The notes beneath the pieces were generated by a model. The model was not told the origin of the DNA, made no database searches, and worked only from the letters and a program-made list of their open reading frames with translations. From DASYSL01 sp036003365 (lineage in GTDB: Bacteria > Eisenbacteria > RBG-16-71-46 > DASYSL01): DNA of 13,200 nt. Position numbers and translations under genes: made by a program. The stretch covers positions 1 to 13,200 of the forward strand of contig DASYSL010000137.1 of the NCBI GenBank assembly GCA_036003365.1, written 5' to 3'. Position 1 is the stretch's first letter. Every line of letters starts with the position of its first letter. Positions 1-9,600 of this stretch are shown in pieces.

Positions 1-1
1 C

Positions 2-2209
2 TACGTGCGCGACGAGGAGAGCGGCGCCTTTTGGTCGGCGACGCCGGGGCCAGCACCCGGTCCCGGCCGCTACGAGACGCGGCACGGCATCGGTTACAGC
101 CGCTATCGCTACACGGGGCGCGACATCGAGCACGAGCTGCGTCTGTTCCTGCCCGAGAGCGATCCCGCGCAAGTCGCGCTTCTCACGCTCGTGAACCACG
201 GCCAGTCGGCGCGCACGCTGAGCGTGCTCGCCTACCGCCAGCTCGTCCTGGGCACCTTGCCCGAAATCTCGTCGGGCAGCGTGCTGACCGAGCGCGACGC
301 CGAGAGCGGCGCTCTCTTCGCCACCAATGCGCGCGCCGGAGTCTTCGCCAAGAGCGTGACCTTCGCCGCACTCCGCACGGCCGGCGACACGCGGGCCGTG
401 GGCGAGTCGTACACTTGCGATCGCGAGGAATTCCTGGGCGAGGGCGGCGCCATGGGCGCGCCGGCTGCGCTCCGCCGCACCGGCCCCCTGTCGGCGAGCT
501 ACGGCGGCGGCATGGATCCTTGCTTCGCCGAGCGTCTCACGCTGCGCCTGCGGCCGGGCGAGACGGCGACGGTGATCGCTCTCTTCGGCGAGGCCGAGAG
601 CGCGGGCGAAGCGCGCGAGATCGTCAAGCGGCTCGGCGCCGCCGCCGACCTCGAGGACGCGTGGGAGCGGGCGCTCGCCTTCTGGCGCGCGACACTCTCT
701 CCCGTCGAGGTGCGCACGCCGTCTCGGCCCCTCGACTTCGCGCTCAACGGCTGGCTCGTCTACCAGGCGCTCTCCTGCCGCATGTGGGGACGCACCGCGT
801 TCTATCAATCGGGCGGCGCGTTCGGCTTTCGCGATCAGCTCCAGGACGCCGCCAACCTCGTGGCCTGGGATCCGCAAATCTTGCGCGATCAGATCCTGCT
901 CCACGCCGCGCACCAGTTCGTCGAAGGCGACGTGCTGCACTGGTGGCATCCGCCCGACGACCGCGGCCTGCGCACGCGCTTCGCCGATGATCTCGTGTGG
1001 CTGCCGTGGGCGGTGGCGCTCTATCTCGAGGTCACCGGCGACGAGATTCTGCTCGCCGAGCGCGCGGAGTACCTGACGGCGAGCCCGCTCGTGTCCGGCC
1101 ACGACGAAGAGTTTCTCGAGCCCCGGCGCTCGGGCCAGAGCGGCGACATCTACGATCACTGCGTGCGCGCCCTCGACCGCGCCATGACCCAGGGTCCGCA
1201 CGGGCTGCCGCTCTTCGGCTCCGGCGACTGGAACGACGGCATGAACCGCGTCGGCAAGGGCGGCAAGGGCGAGAGCGTGTGGATGGGATTCTTCCTCTAC
1301 GCCGTTCTCGGCGACTTCATTCCCATTTGCGAGAGCCGCGGCGACGACGCGCGCGTGCGCCGCTACCGCGCCTATCGCGACGACGTGCGCGAGGCCATCG
1401 AGAAGGACGGCTGGGACGGCGCGTGGTATCGCCGCGCCTTCTACGACGACGGCACGCCCATGGGCTCGGCCACGAGCGACGAGTGCCAGATCGACGCCCT
1501 GGTGCAGGCGTGGGCGGTGCTCTCGGGGGCCGCGCCCGCGGAGCGCGCGCGCCAGGCCATGGCAGCGCTCGAAGAGCGGCTCGTGTCCGAGAAGGACGGC
1601 ATCATCCGCCTGCTCACGCCGCCCTTCCGCCACTCGACGCACGACCCCGGCTACATCCAGGGCTACGCCGCCGGCGTGCGCGAGAACGGCGGCCAGTACA
1701 CGCACGCCGCCCTCTGGGTGGTGCGCGCTTTTGCCGAGATGGGGCGCCGCGACGCGGCCGCGCGCCTGCTCGAGATGCTGGCGCCCGTGTCGCACGCGCG
1801 CACGCCGGACCAGGTGCAGCGCTATCGCGTCGAGCCCTACGTCATCGCCGCCGACGTCTACGGCGAGCCGCCCCATGTGGGCCGCGGCGGGTGGACGTGG
1901 TATACCGGCTCGGCCGGCTGGATGCTGCGCGTCGGGCTCGAGTCAATTCTGGGCCTGCGCGTCCGGCAGGGGCGGGCCTTCGAGATCCGCCCGTGCATCC
2001 CGGACAGCTGGCCCGAATACCGCATCCAGTACCGGCCCAAGGATCGCGACACCGCGTTCGACATCCACGTGCGCAATCCGGAAGGCAAGACCGGCCTCGT
2101 GCGCGAGGCGCGGCTGGACGGCGAGCCGTGGCCGCTCGTCGAGGGCGCCGTGCTCGTGCCCATCGACGACGACGCGCTCGAGCACCAGGTCGAGATCGTC
2201 CTCGGATAA
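2..2209 (+). CDS. GH94 (glycosyltransferase 36) phosphorylase-like domain, C-terminal part of a cyclic beta-1,2-glucan synthase-type protein (5' truncated)
   Basis: The frame is open from the first bases, so the protein begins upstream; about 735 residues are visible. They match the GH94 architecture: an N-terminal beta-sandwich region starting YVRDEESGAFWS, then an (alpha/alpha)6 barrel. The motif GSGDWNDGMNRVGKGGKGES carries the GH94 general-acid Asp (the Asp of WND, codon 1235-1237, visible residue 412). Other blocks recalled from cyclic glucan synthases (NdvB/ChvB/Cgs) are FRDQLQDAANL, FVEGDVLHWWHPP, ENGGQYTHAALW and PHVGRGGWTWYTGSAGW. Known GH94 enzymes phosphorolyse beta-glucans; in NdvB-type proteins the domain controls product length. 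The resemblance to the NdvB end is strong, so a very long GT84-containing protein is the first guess. A free-standing 1,2-beta-oligoglucan phosphorylase is the alternative, and the upstream sequence would decide. It is the first visible gene of the operon, 10 bases before the next start. Confidence 0.9.
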   Translation, partial: YVRDEESGAFWSATPGPAPGPGRYETRHGIGYSRYRYTGRDIEHELRLFLPESDPAQVALLTLVNHGQSARTLSVLAYRQLVLGTLPEISSGSVLTERDAESGALFATNARAGVFAKSVTFAALRTAGDTRAVGESYTCDREEFLGEGGAMGAPAALRRTGPLSASYGGGMDPCFAERLTLRLRPGETATVIALFGEAESAGEAREIVKRLGAAADLEDAWERALAFWRATLSPVEVRTPSRPLDFALNGWLVYQALSCRMWGRTAFYQSGGAFGFRDQLQDAANLVAWDPQILRDQILLHAAHQFVEGDVLHWWHPPDDRGLRTRFADDLVWLPWAVALYLEVTGDEILLAERAEYLTASPLVSGHDEEFLEPRRSGQSGDIYDHCVRALDRAMTQGPHGLPLFGSGDWNDGMNRVGKGGKGESVWMGFFLYAVLGDFIPICESRGDDARVRRYRAYRDDVREAIEKDGWDGAWYRRAFYDDGTPMGSATSDECQIDALVQAWAVLSGAAPAERARQAMAALEERLVSEKDGIIRLLTPPFRHSTHDPGYIQGYAAGVRENGGQYTHAALWVVRAFAEMGRRDAAARLLEMLAPVSHARTPDQVQRYRVEPYVIAADVYGEPPHVGRGGWTWYTGSAGWMLRVGLESILGLRVRQGRAFEIRPCIPDSWPEYRIQYRPKDRDTAFDIHVRNPEGKTGLVREARLDGEPWPLVEGAVLVPIDDDALEHQVEIVLG

Positions 2210-2210
2210 C

Positions 2211-2215
2211 GGAGG
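2211..2215 (+). promoter_or_regulatory. Shine-Dalgarno GGAGG supporting a CTG start
   Basis: A perfect GGAGG lies just after the stop of the GH94 gene. The only sensible in-frame start at a normal distance is CTG at 2220, four bases downstream. The first ATG/GTG/TTG in that frame is GTG 2265, which would remove the basic part of the signal peptide and has no such site at the right distance. Confidence 0.6.
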
Positions 2216-2219
2216 TCCT

Positions 2220-3686
2220 CTGACGAATCTGCGAACGCGATGTAGGGCGGCGCTCGCCCTGAGCGTGACCCTCCTGACCTTCGGCGCTTGCGGCATCCCC
2301 TCCTCGGCCAACCTTTCGCCTCACTCCGCGCCGCCCATCTTCGCCGCGACCCCCGTGCAGCAGGCGTTCCTCGACACACTGCAGGAGCGCACGTTCCGCT
2401 ATTTCTGGAAGACCACCGATCCTGCGACCGGCCTCACGCCGGATCGCGCGCCGACGCCGTCTTTCTGCTCGATCGCGGCCGTGGGCTTCGCTTTGACCGC
2501 GTATCCCATCGGCGTCGAGCGCCACTCGATCACGCGCTGGCAGGCGGTGCGGCGCGTGAAGAACACGCTGCGCTTCTTCCTGGATTCCAAGCAGGGACCC
2601 GAGGCGAGCGGCGCCACCGGATATCACGGTTTCTATTATCACTTCCTCGACATGAAGACGGGCACGCGCTTCAAGGACATCGAGCTCTCGACCGTCGACA
2701 CGGCGTTGCTCATGGGCGGCGTGCTCTTCTGCGAGAGCTATTTCAATCGCGAGGAGCCCGACGAGATCGCGATCCGCGCCATGGCGGAATCGCTGTATGC
2801 CCGCGTGGATTGGAACTGGGCGCAGACGCGCAAGCCGCTCATCTCGCACGGCTGGACGCCCGAGCAAGGATTCCTGCCGTACGACTGGTGGGGCATGAAC
2901 GAGAGCCAGATCGTCGTGCTCCTGGCGCTGGGCTCGCCTACGCACCCGGTGAGCAAGGGCACTTATTCGGCGTGGATCGGCTCCTGCAAGTGGGGAGAGT
3001 ATTACGAACAGGAGCACATCGGCTTTGCGCCGCTCTTCGGCCATCAGTACACCCAAGTCTGGTACGACCTGCGCGGACTGCAAGACAGCCTCATGCGCGC
3101 CCACGACATCGATTGGTTCGAGAACTCGCGGCGCGCGACCCTGGCGCAGTACGCCTACGCCAAGGACAACCCCGACAAGTGGCGCGGCTACGGGCCGAGC
3201 CTGTGGGGCCTCACGGCGTGCGACGGGCCGATGGACGGCAAGCTGACCATCGATGGCAAGGAGCGCGAGTTCCGCACCTACTCAGCGCGCGGCGCGTCGT
3301 TCGTGCGCGTCGGCGACGACGGCACGGTGGCGCCTACGGCGGCCGCGGGCTCCATGCCGTTCGCGCCCGAGATCGTCATCCCCTCCTTGATGGCCATGCG
3401 CGAGGCCTACCCCGACGCCTTCGACAAGTACGGCTTCGTCGATTGCTTCAATCCCACGCTGAACGTGGCGGGCGCGAAGATCTCGGCCGGGCGCATCATC
3501 CCCGGCGTCGGCTGGTTCGACATCGATTATCTCGGCATCGACGAAGGGCCCATCATGGCCATGACCGAGAACTTCCGCACCGGTCTCGTGTGGAATTACA
3601 TGCGCCGCAATCCGCACGTGCAGAAAGGGCTCCGCGCCGCCGGCTTCACGGGCGGCTGGCTCGACAAGACCGAGGTCAAGCAGTGA
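2220..3686 (+). CDS. Glucoamylase-like (PF10091) / GH144-type lipoprotein, putative endo-beta-1,2-glucanase
   Basis: Residues 1-24 form a lipoprotein signal: a basic start (NLRTRCR), a hydrophobic stretch and Cys24 in FGAC, so the enzyme should be exported and lipid-anchored. The rest (488 residues in all) matches the PF10091 glucoamylase-like (alpha/alpha)6 fold: RTFRYFWKTTDPATGL near residue 60, GWTPEQGFLPYDWWGMNESQ at 211-230, ALGSPTHPV just after, FGHQYTQVWYDLRG from 273, and LTACDGP. GH144 endo-beta-1,2-glucanases belong to this group, and a related domain sits inside cyclic beta-1,2-glucan synthases, which fits the GH94 neighbour. Substrate is inferred from family and context, not proven. 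The start is taken as CTG 2220, from GGAGG at 2211-2215 and the complete signal peptide; GTG 2265 is the conventional alternative. The stop overlaps the next start (GTGA). Confidence 0.85.
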   Translation: MTNLRTRCRAALALSVTLLTFGACGIPSSANLSPHSAPPIFAATPVQQAFLDTLQERTFRYFWKTTDPATGLTPDRAPTPSFCSIAAVGFALTAYPIGVERHSITRWQAVRRVKNTLRFFLDSKQGPEASGATGYHGFYYHFLDMKTGTRFKDIELSTVDTALLMGGVLFCESYFNREEPDEIAIRAMAESLYARVDWNWAQTRKPLISHGWTPEQGFLPYDWWGMNESQIVVLLALGSPTHPVSKGTYSAWIGSCKWGEYYEQEHIGFAPLFGHQYTQVWYDLRGLQDSLMRAHDIDWFENSRRATLAQYAYAKDNPDKWRGYGPSLWGLTACDGPMDGKLTIDGKEREFRTYSARGASFVRVGDDGTVAPTAAAGSMPFAPEIVIPSLMAMREAYPDAFDKYGFVDCFNPTLNVAGAKISAGRIIPGVGWFDIDYLGIDEGPIMAMTENFRTGLVWNYMRRNPHVQKGLRAAGFTGGWLDKTEVKQ

Positions 3687-4960
3687 AGCAGGGGCTCGCG
3701 CTCCTCATTCTGCTCACGCTTGGCTGCTCGAGCACGTCACGCGACACGCGCACCACGATCCGCTTCTGGGGCATGGGCCGCGAGGGCGAGGTGGTGAGCG
3801 ATCTCGCGCGCGACTTCGAGCGCGAGAACCCGGACGTGCACGTCATCGTGCAGGGTATCCCGTGGACCGCGGCGCACGCCAAGCTGTTGACCGCCCACGT
3901 CGGGCGCTCGCTGCCCGATTGCTTCCAGCTCGGCAACACCTGGGTGGCCGAGTTCACGGCGCTCCATGCCATCGAGCCGCTCGAGCCCTGGGTGGCGCGC
4001 TCGCAAGCCGTCGATCCGCACGATCAGTTCCCGGGTATCTGGGACACCAACGTGATGGGCGGCACTCTCTACGGCGTGCCCTGGTACGTCGACACGCGCG
4101 TGCTGTTCTATCGCAAGGACATCCTCGCCCAGGCCGGCTACGACTCGATTCCGCAGAACTGGGCTGACTGGCGGAAGGCCATGGTGGCCGTGAAGCGCGT
4201 GGTCGGGCCCGATCATTACGCCATCTTGCTGCCGGCCAACGAGTGGACGCAGCCGGTGATCTTCGGCCTGCAGAACGGCGCCACGCTCCTCGCCGATCAC
4301 GACACGCGCGCCGATTTCGAAAACCCGTCCTTCGAGCAGGCGTTCGGGTTCTTTCTCGGCTTGTTCAAGGACGGGCTCGCGCCCCCGGTGACCAACAACG
4401 AGATTGCCAACGTCTATCAAGAGTTCGAGCGCGGCACGTTCGCCATGTACATCACGGGGCCGTGGAACGTGGGCGAGTTCCGCAGCCGCCTGGCGCCCGA
4501 GCACCAGAGCGCGTGGGCCACGACGCCGCTGCCGGGGCCGAGTGGCGCGGCTTCGGGCGTGTCCCTGGCCGGCGGCTCGAGCCTCGTTTTGTCGCGCGCC
4601 TCGGCGCACAAGCAGGAGGCGTGGCGCTTCATCGAGTATCTGTGCCGGCCCGACGTGCAGGCGCGCTTCACCCACCTCACGGGCGACCTGCCCGCGCGCC
4701 CTTCGGTGTGGTCAGACACCGCGATCACCAAGGAGCCGGCCCTCGCCGCCTTCAAGACGCAGCTGGAGCGCGTGGTGTCGACACCCAAGCTTCCCGAGTG
4801 GGAGGAGATCGCGAACCGCTTGCAAGACCAGGCCGAGGGCCCGATCCGCGGCAAGGTGTCGGGCGACTCGGCGCTCGCGCGTCTCGACCGTGACGTGAAC
4901 GCCATGCTCGAGAAGCGCCGCTGGCTCCTCGAGCACGGCAAGCTCGCGGCCGCGCGATGA
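3683..4960 (+). CDS. Sugar ABC transporter substrate-binding lipoprotein (family 1)
   Basis: A 425-residue family 1 extracellular solute-binding protein, of the type that delivers oligosaccharides to MalFG-like permeases. It starts at GTG 3683, overlapping the upstream TGA, with GAGG at 3672-3675 as ribosome site. The signal peptide is short with a textbook lipobox (LTLGC, Cys15), so it is membrane-anchored. Family features: TIRFWGMGREGE opening the first lobe, LPDCFQLGNTWVAEF, GTLYGVPWYVDTRVLFYRKD near residues 130-150, and FERGTFAMYITGPWNVGEF in the second half. Many aromatic residues suit sugar stacking. The partner permeases follow directly. The ligand is probably a beta-glucan oligosaccharide given the flanking GH94 and GH144-like genes, but that is inferred from context only. 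Confidence 0.93.
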   Translation: MKQGLALLILLTLGCSSTSRDTRTTIRFWGMGREGEVVSDLARDFERENPDVHVIVQGIPWTAAHAKLLTAHVGRSLPDCFQLGNTWVAEFTALHAIEPLEPWVARSQAVDPHDQFPGIWDTNVMGGTLYGVPWYVDTRVLFYRKDILAQAGYDSIPQNWADWRKAMVAVKRVVGPDHYAILLPANEWTQPVIFGLQNGATLLADHDTRADFENPSFEQAFGFFLGLFKDGLAPPVTNNEIANVYQEFERGTFAMYITGPWNVGEFRSRLAPEHQSAWATTPLPGPSGAASGVSLAGGSSLVLSRASAHKQEAWRFIEYLCRPDVQARFTHLTGDLPARPSVWSDTAITKEPALAAFKTQLERVVSTPKLPEWEEIANRLQDQAEGPIRGKVSGDSALARLDRDVNAMLEKRRWLLEHGKLAAAR

Positions 4961-5850
4961 AGAACTCGATCGAGCGCCGCCAGGCGAGCGCGGGACGGCT
5001 GTTCGTCCTCCCGGCGCTCGCGCTCATTGCCGTGTTCTTCTTCGTGCCCGTGATCGTGGGCCTGGTGCTGAGCCTCACCGACTTCGACATCTACGCCATC
5101 GGCGACACCTCGATCGCGCGCTTCGTCGGCCTCAACAACTACGTCGAGGTCCTCCGCAATCCGGTGTTCTGGAAGGCGCTCGGCAACACGCTCTATTTCG
5201 TGTTCGTGAGCGGGCCCTTGATGATGATCGTTTCGCTTGCGGCCGCCCTCCTCTTGAACGCCAAGCTGGCGCGCGCCCGTGGCTTCTTCCGCACCGCCTA
5301 TTTCCTGCCGGTGGTGACCACGATCGTCGCCGTCTCCATCGTGTGGCGTTATCTCTACCACCCGCACTACGGGCTCCTGAATTTCGTCCTGGGCAAATTC
5401 GGCGCGGGACCAATCGATTGGCTCGGCGATCCGCACTGGGCGATGCCGGCGATCATCGTGCTCGCGGTGTGGAAGAACTTCGGCTACAACATGCTCATCT
5501 ATCTCGCCGGCCTGCAGAGCATTCCCGAAGAGCTGTACGAAGCCGCCCACCTCGACGGCGCGGGCTGGTGGGGGCGCTTCGTGAACGTCACGTTGCCGGG
5601 CCTCGGGCCGACCATGCTCTTCGTCAGCATCACGACCTTGCTCAACCAGTTCCAGCTCTTCGCCGAGCCCTACGTCATGACCCAGGGCGGGCCCTTGCAG
5701 TCGACGATGACGCTGGTGCTCTTCCTTTACGAGCAGGGCTTCCGCTGGTGGCGCATGGGCATGGCGGCGGCGATCGCCTTCCTGCTGTTCGTCATCATGC
5801 TCACCGGAACCCTGATCCAGCTTCGCCTGTCGCGGGAGCGCGCGCGATGA
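4957..5850 (+). CDS. Sugar ABC transporter permease, MalF/UgpA type
   Basis: A 297-residue integral membrane protein with about six hydrophobic helices, beginning LFVLPALALIAVFFFVPVIV. The binding-protein-dependent permease signature (EAA loop) is EAAHLDGAG (Glu195-Ala-Ala to Gly201), followed by the usual VTLPGLGP; this cytoplasmic loop contacts the ATPase. The stretch EPYVMTQGGP before the last helices is typical of the MalF/UgpA/LacF side of sugar importers. The start is ATG 4957, overlapping the binding-protein stop (ATGA), which implies coupled translation. It forms a heterodimer with the next gene product. No ATP-binding subunit lies in the window. Confidence 0.94.
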   Translation: MKNSIERRQASAGRLFVLPALALIAVFFFVPVIVGLVLSLTDFDIYAIGDTSIARFVGLNNYVEVLRNPVFWKALGNTLYFVFVSGPLMMIVSLAAALLLNAKLARARGFFRTAYFLPVVTTIVAVSIVWRYLYHPHYGLLNFVLGKFGAGPIDWLGDPHWAMPAIIVLAVWKNFGYNMLIYLAGLQSIPEELYEAAHLDGAGWWGRFVNVTLPGLGPTMLFVSITTLLNQFQLFAEPYVMTQGGPLQSTMTLVLFLYEQGFRWWRMGMAAAIAFLLFVIMLTGTLIQLRLSRERAR

Positions 5851-6668
5851 AGAAGCTCCTGCCCGCCACACTGCTTCATCTGGCGCTCTTGGGCGGCGCC
5901 GTGTTCGCCCTCGGTCCCTTGGTCTGGATGGTGTCGGCCTCGTTCATGGCCACGGGCGAAGCCAACACGTTTCCGCCGCGCTTCCTGCCAGCAGTACCCA
6001 CCTGGGAGCACTATCAGACGCTGTTCACGCGGCTGGATGTGGCCACGCACTTTCGCAACAGCCTGATCGTCACCGTGTCGGCGACCTTGCTCTCGCTCCT
6101 GATCAACGCCATGGCCGGCTACGCGTTCGCCAAGCTGCGCTTCGGCGGGCGCGACCGCATCTTCGCCATCCTGCTCGGCGCGCTGGTCATTCCGGCGCAG
6201 GTGGGCATGCTGCCGCTCTTCCTCATGCTCAAGACCATGGGCCTCGTGAACACGCTGACCGCGGCCGTGATCCCGTTCCTCGCCAGTGTGTTCGGCATTT
6301 TCCTCGTTCGCCAGTACGCGCTCGGCATCCCCGATGAGCTGCTCGATGCCGCGCGCGTCGATGGGGCGGGGGAGTGGAACATCTTCCGCACCATCGTGCT
6401 GCCCGTGCTCATGCCCATCCTGGTCACCTTCGCGGCCTTCAACTTCCTGAGCGCGTGGAACGACTTCCTGTGGCCGTTGATCGTCTTGAGCGACGACTCC
6501 AAGTTCACACTGCCCGTGGCCCTGGCCTCGCTTTCCGGCGAGCACGTGCAGGACACTGAATTGATGATGGCCGGCTCGGTGGTCACGGTGCTGCCGGTGA
6601 TCCTCGTCTTCCTGTTCCTCCAGCGTTACTACGTGCGCGGCGTGATGATGGGGAGCGTCAAGGGTTGA
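5847..6668 (+). CDS. Sugar ABC transporter permease, MalG/UgpE type
   Basis: A 273-residue permease with about six membrane helices and the MalG-type layout: an N-terminal helix, a periplasmic stretch with FPPRFLPAVPTWEHYQTLF, then RNSLIVTVSATLLSLLINAMAGYAFAKLRF. The EAA loop is LLDAARVDGAG (Asp167-Ala-Ala to Gly173), then IVLPVLMPILVT and FLSAWNDFLWPL, all hallmarks of the MalG/UgpE/LacG subgroup. The start is ATG 5847, overlapping the stop of the partner permease (ATGA), with GGGAG at 5834-5838 as ribosome site. Together with the two preceding genes it makes a complete importer apart from the ATPase. Confidence 0.94.
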   Translation: MKKLLPATLLHLALLGGAVFALGPLVWMVSASFMATGEANTFPPRFLPAVPTWEHYQTLFTRLDVATHFRNSLIVTVSATLLSLLINAMAGYAFAKLRFGGRDRIFAILLGALVIPAQVGMLPLFLMLKTMGLVNTLTAAVIPFLASVFGIFLVRQYALGIPDELLDAARVDGAGEWNIFRTIVLPVLMPILVTFAAFNFLSAWNDFLWPLIVLSDDSKFTLPVALASLSGEHVQDTELMMAGSVVTVLPVILVFLFLQRYYVRGVMMGSVKG

Positions 6669-9600
6669 AGACCTTCGTCGTTCTCCTTCTCCTCGCGCTG
6701 GCCACTCCGGCGTGGGCCGCGCCCACCGTCCTCGACGCCTTCGAAGAGGTCGACGGCTGGGAGGCGCGTCCGGCCGACGGTGTCGAGCTCAAGCTCTCCA
6801 AGACCGATAGTTTCGACGGCGCTTCGCTCAGGCTCGATTTCCGCTTCGTCAAGGGCGGCGGCTACGCCGTCATCCACAAGAAGTTCGATTTCGACCTGCC
6901 CCAGAACTACCGCTTCAAGTTCCGCATCCGCGGCACGGCACCGAGCGAGAACCTCGAGTTCAAGCTCATCGATTCGACCGGCGAGAACGTTTGGTGGAAC
7001 AACCATCGCGATTTCGCGTTCCCCGCGAGCTGGGATTCGGTGTCACTGCGCAAGCGTCACCTCTCGTTCGCCTGGGGCCCGATCGGTGGCGGAGAAATCC
7101 ACCATGTGGCAGCCATCGAGTTCGCCGTCACCGCCGGCAGCGGGGGACAGGGCACCGTGTGGCTCGATCAGCTGACGCTCGAAGAGCTTCCTGTCCCCAA
7201 TGCCAAGCCGCTGCCCATTCAGGCCAAGGCGTCGACCTCGCCTGGCGTCGAGGTCGATTATCCCGGCACGACGACGACGCTTCCGCTCCACAGCGGGGGG
7301 CCCGACTTCGCCCTCGACGGCAACCCGCGCACGGGCTGGAACGCGCTCCCGGGCCAGCGGGTGAATCCCTGGATTCGTTTCGACATGGGCGAGGTGCGCG
7401 AGTTCGGCGGCCTGGTGATCGACTGGATCGGCGGCAACCCCCAAGCCCCGCACCCCTACGACGTGCAGACCTCGGAAGGCGACGGCAACTGGCGCACGGT
7501 GCGTCGCGTGGCCGGTCTGCGCCCGCGCGATTACCTGTATCTGCCCGAATCGGAAGCGCGTTACGTGCGCATCGTCGAGACCTCGGTCGCCCCTGAATCC
7601 CCGCCGCGCATGCTCGCCGAATTCAAGGTTGAGCCCGTCGACTGGTCTTCGAGCCTCGAAACCTTCTACGCCGCCATCGCCAAGGACGCGCCGCGTGGGA
7701 CCTATCCGCGCGGGATCTCCGGCGAGCAAGTGTTCTGGACCGTCGTCGGCGCCGACGACGCCCGCGACGAAGGTCTCCTGAGCGAAGACGGCGCCTTCGA
7801 GGTGGGAAAGCGCGGGTTCACGATCGAGCCTTTTCTGTGGGCGAACGACACCCTGCACACTTGGGCGGATGCCAAGACGACGCAGTCGCTCGAGGATGGC
7901 TACTTGCCGATTCCGAGCGTGACGCAGCGGTGGGGACCGTGGGAGCTGACGACGACGTCCATTGCGTGGCCGACGTCTGCCGCCATTCGGTATCGCATTC
8001 GTAACCGCGCAGCCAAGGAAGGCGGAGCAAGACTCTTTGTCGCAGTTCGGCCCTTTCAGGTGAACCCACCAACTCAATTTCTAAACACGCCCGGAGGGGT
8101 GTCTCACATTGAATCATTGGTGCGAGACAAGACTCACCTTTTGGTGAACGGGAGTTGGCGAGTCGGTTACTTAACGGACCCTGAGAGCTTTGGAGCCGCG
8201 CAATTCGATGAAGGCGATATCACGGGTTTTCTCCGAAGAGGCGCCGTACCTGCGAAGCAAGACATGGCGGACCCGTCTGGCCTCGCTTCGGGAGCGTTCC
8301 TATTTCCCGTGAACCTTGCCGTCGGTGACAGCGTGGACGTGGGGTTAAGGGTTTTCCTTAAAGGGATCACTCCAATAAACAGTGACCTGCTCCTGGATGT
8401 TCCTAAAGCGTCGGTGACTCGTGAGCTTGAAAGAGTCAGAGAAGACTGGCGCAAGTCGTTCGACCGGGTCTCCATCGCGCTGCCGCCCGCCTTCGACGAC
8501 ATCGTGAAGACGCTGCAGGCGCAGATCGGCGACGTGCTGGTGAATCGCGATTCGGGCGGGATTCAACCGGGGTCGCGTTCGTACGAGCGGTCGTGGATTC
8601 GCGACGGATCGCTCACGTCGACAGCACTCCTGCGCATGGGGCACGAAGATGCGGTGAAGGAGTTCATCGAGTGGTTTGCGCCGTATCTCTACGCCGATGG
8701 CAAGGTGCCGTGCTGCGTGGACGCGCGCGGCTCGGATCCGGTGCCGGAGAACGACTCAAACGGCGAGTTCATCTATCTGGTCGCGGAGTACTTCCGTTAT
8801 ACGGGCGATCGCGAGCTGGCCGAGCGCATGTGGCCGGCCGTGTCGCATTCGGCTGCCTATCTCGACTCGATGCGCCAGACGCATCGCACGGCCGAGTGGC
8901 GCGCCAAGCCCGAATTCTTCGGTTTGCTGCCGCCTTCGATCTCGCACGAGGGCTACTCGGCCAAGCCGATGCATTCGTACTGGGACGATCTCTTCGCGCT
9001 GCGAGGATTCAAGGACGCCGCGTACCTGGCTGGCGCCTTGGGCCGCAACGACGAAGCGCGGCGCTGGGCGGCAGCGCGTGACGAGTTCCAGAAGGACCTG
9101 GTGGCGTCGATGAACGCATCAATGGCGACGCACAAGATCGATTACATTCCCGGCGCGGCCGATCTCGGCGACTTCGACGCAACCTCGACCACGATCGCGC
9201 TCGAGCCGGTGCAGGGCGAGAACGCCTTGCCGCATGCCGCGCTCGAGCAGACGTTCCAGCGGTACTATCAGTTCTTCCGCGACCGCAAGATGGGCAAGAA
9301 GACGTGGGACGCTTTCACGCCCTACGAGGTGCGCAATATTGGCGCGTTTATCCGTTTGGGCTGGCGCGATCGCGCGCAGGAGCTGAACGACTGGTTTCTC
9401 AAGTACCGCAAGCCGGTCGGCTGGCGGCAGTGGCCCGAAGTCGTCTGGCACGACGAACGCAAGCCACATTTCATCGGCGACCTGCCGCACACCTGGGTCG
9501 GCTCGGATTACGTGCGCTCGATCCTGGATTGCTTCGCCTACGACCGCGAGCGCGACTCGACCCTGGTGCTGGCGGCCGGCGTTCCGTGGACTTGGGTGTC

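Noticed and set aside
1731..2219. Extension of the GH144-like frame upstream into the GH94 gene, which would give a 651-residue protein.
   Set aside because: The extension overlaps GH94 coding sequence and reads as low-complexity Arg/Ser/Ala. The signal peptide and GGAGG site place the start at 2220.
1842..3104. Long minus-strand open frames opposite the GH94 and GH144-like genes, and similar ones at 3737-4675, 4417-5871, 5727-6545 and 7043-8077.
   Set aside because: They are Arg/Ala/His-rich shadows typical of high-GC coding DNA, with no family motifs, and lie opposite well-recognised genes.
8020..8460. The composition island as an insertion sequence or inserted mobile element.
   Set aside because: There are no terminal repeats, no target duplication and no transposase, and the reading frame continues unbroken with plausible protein sequence.
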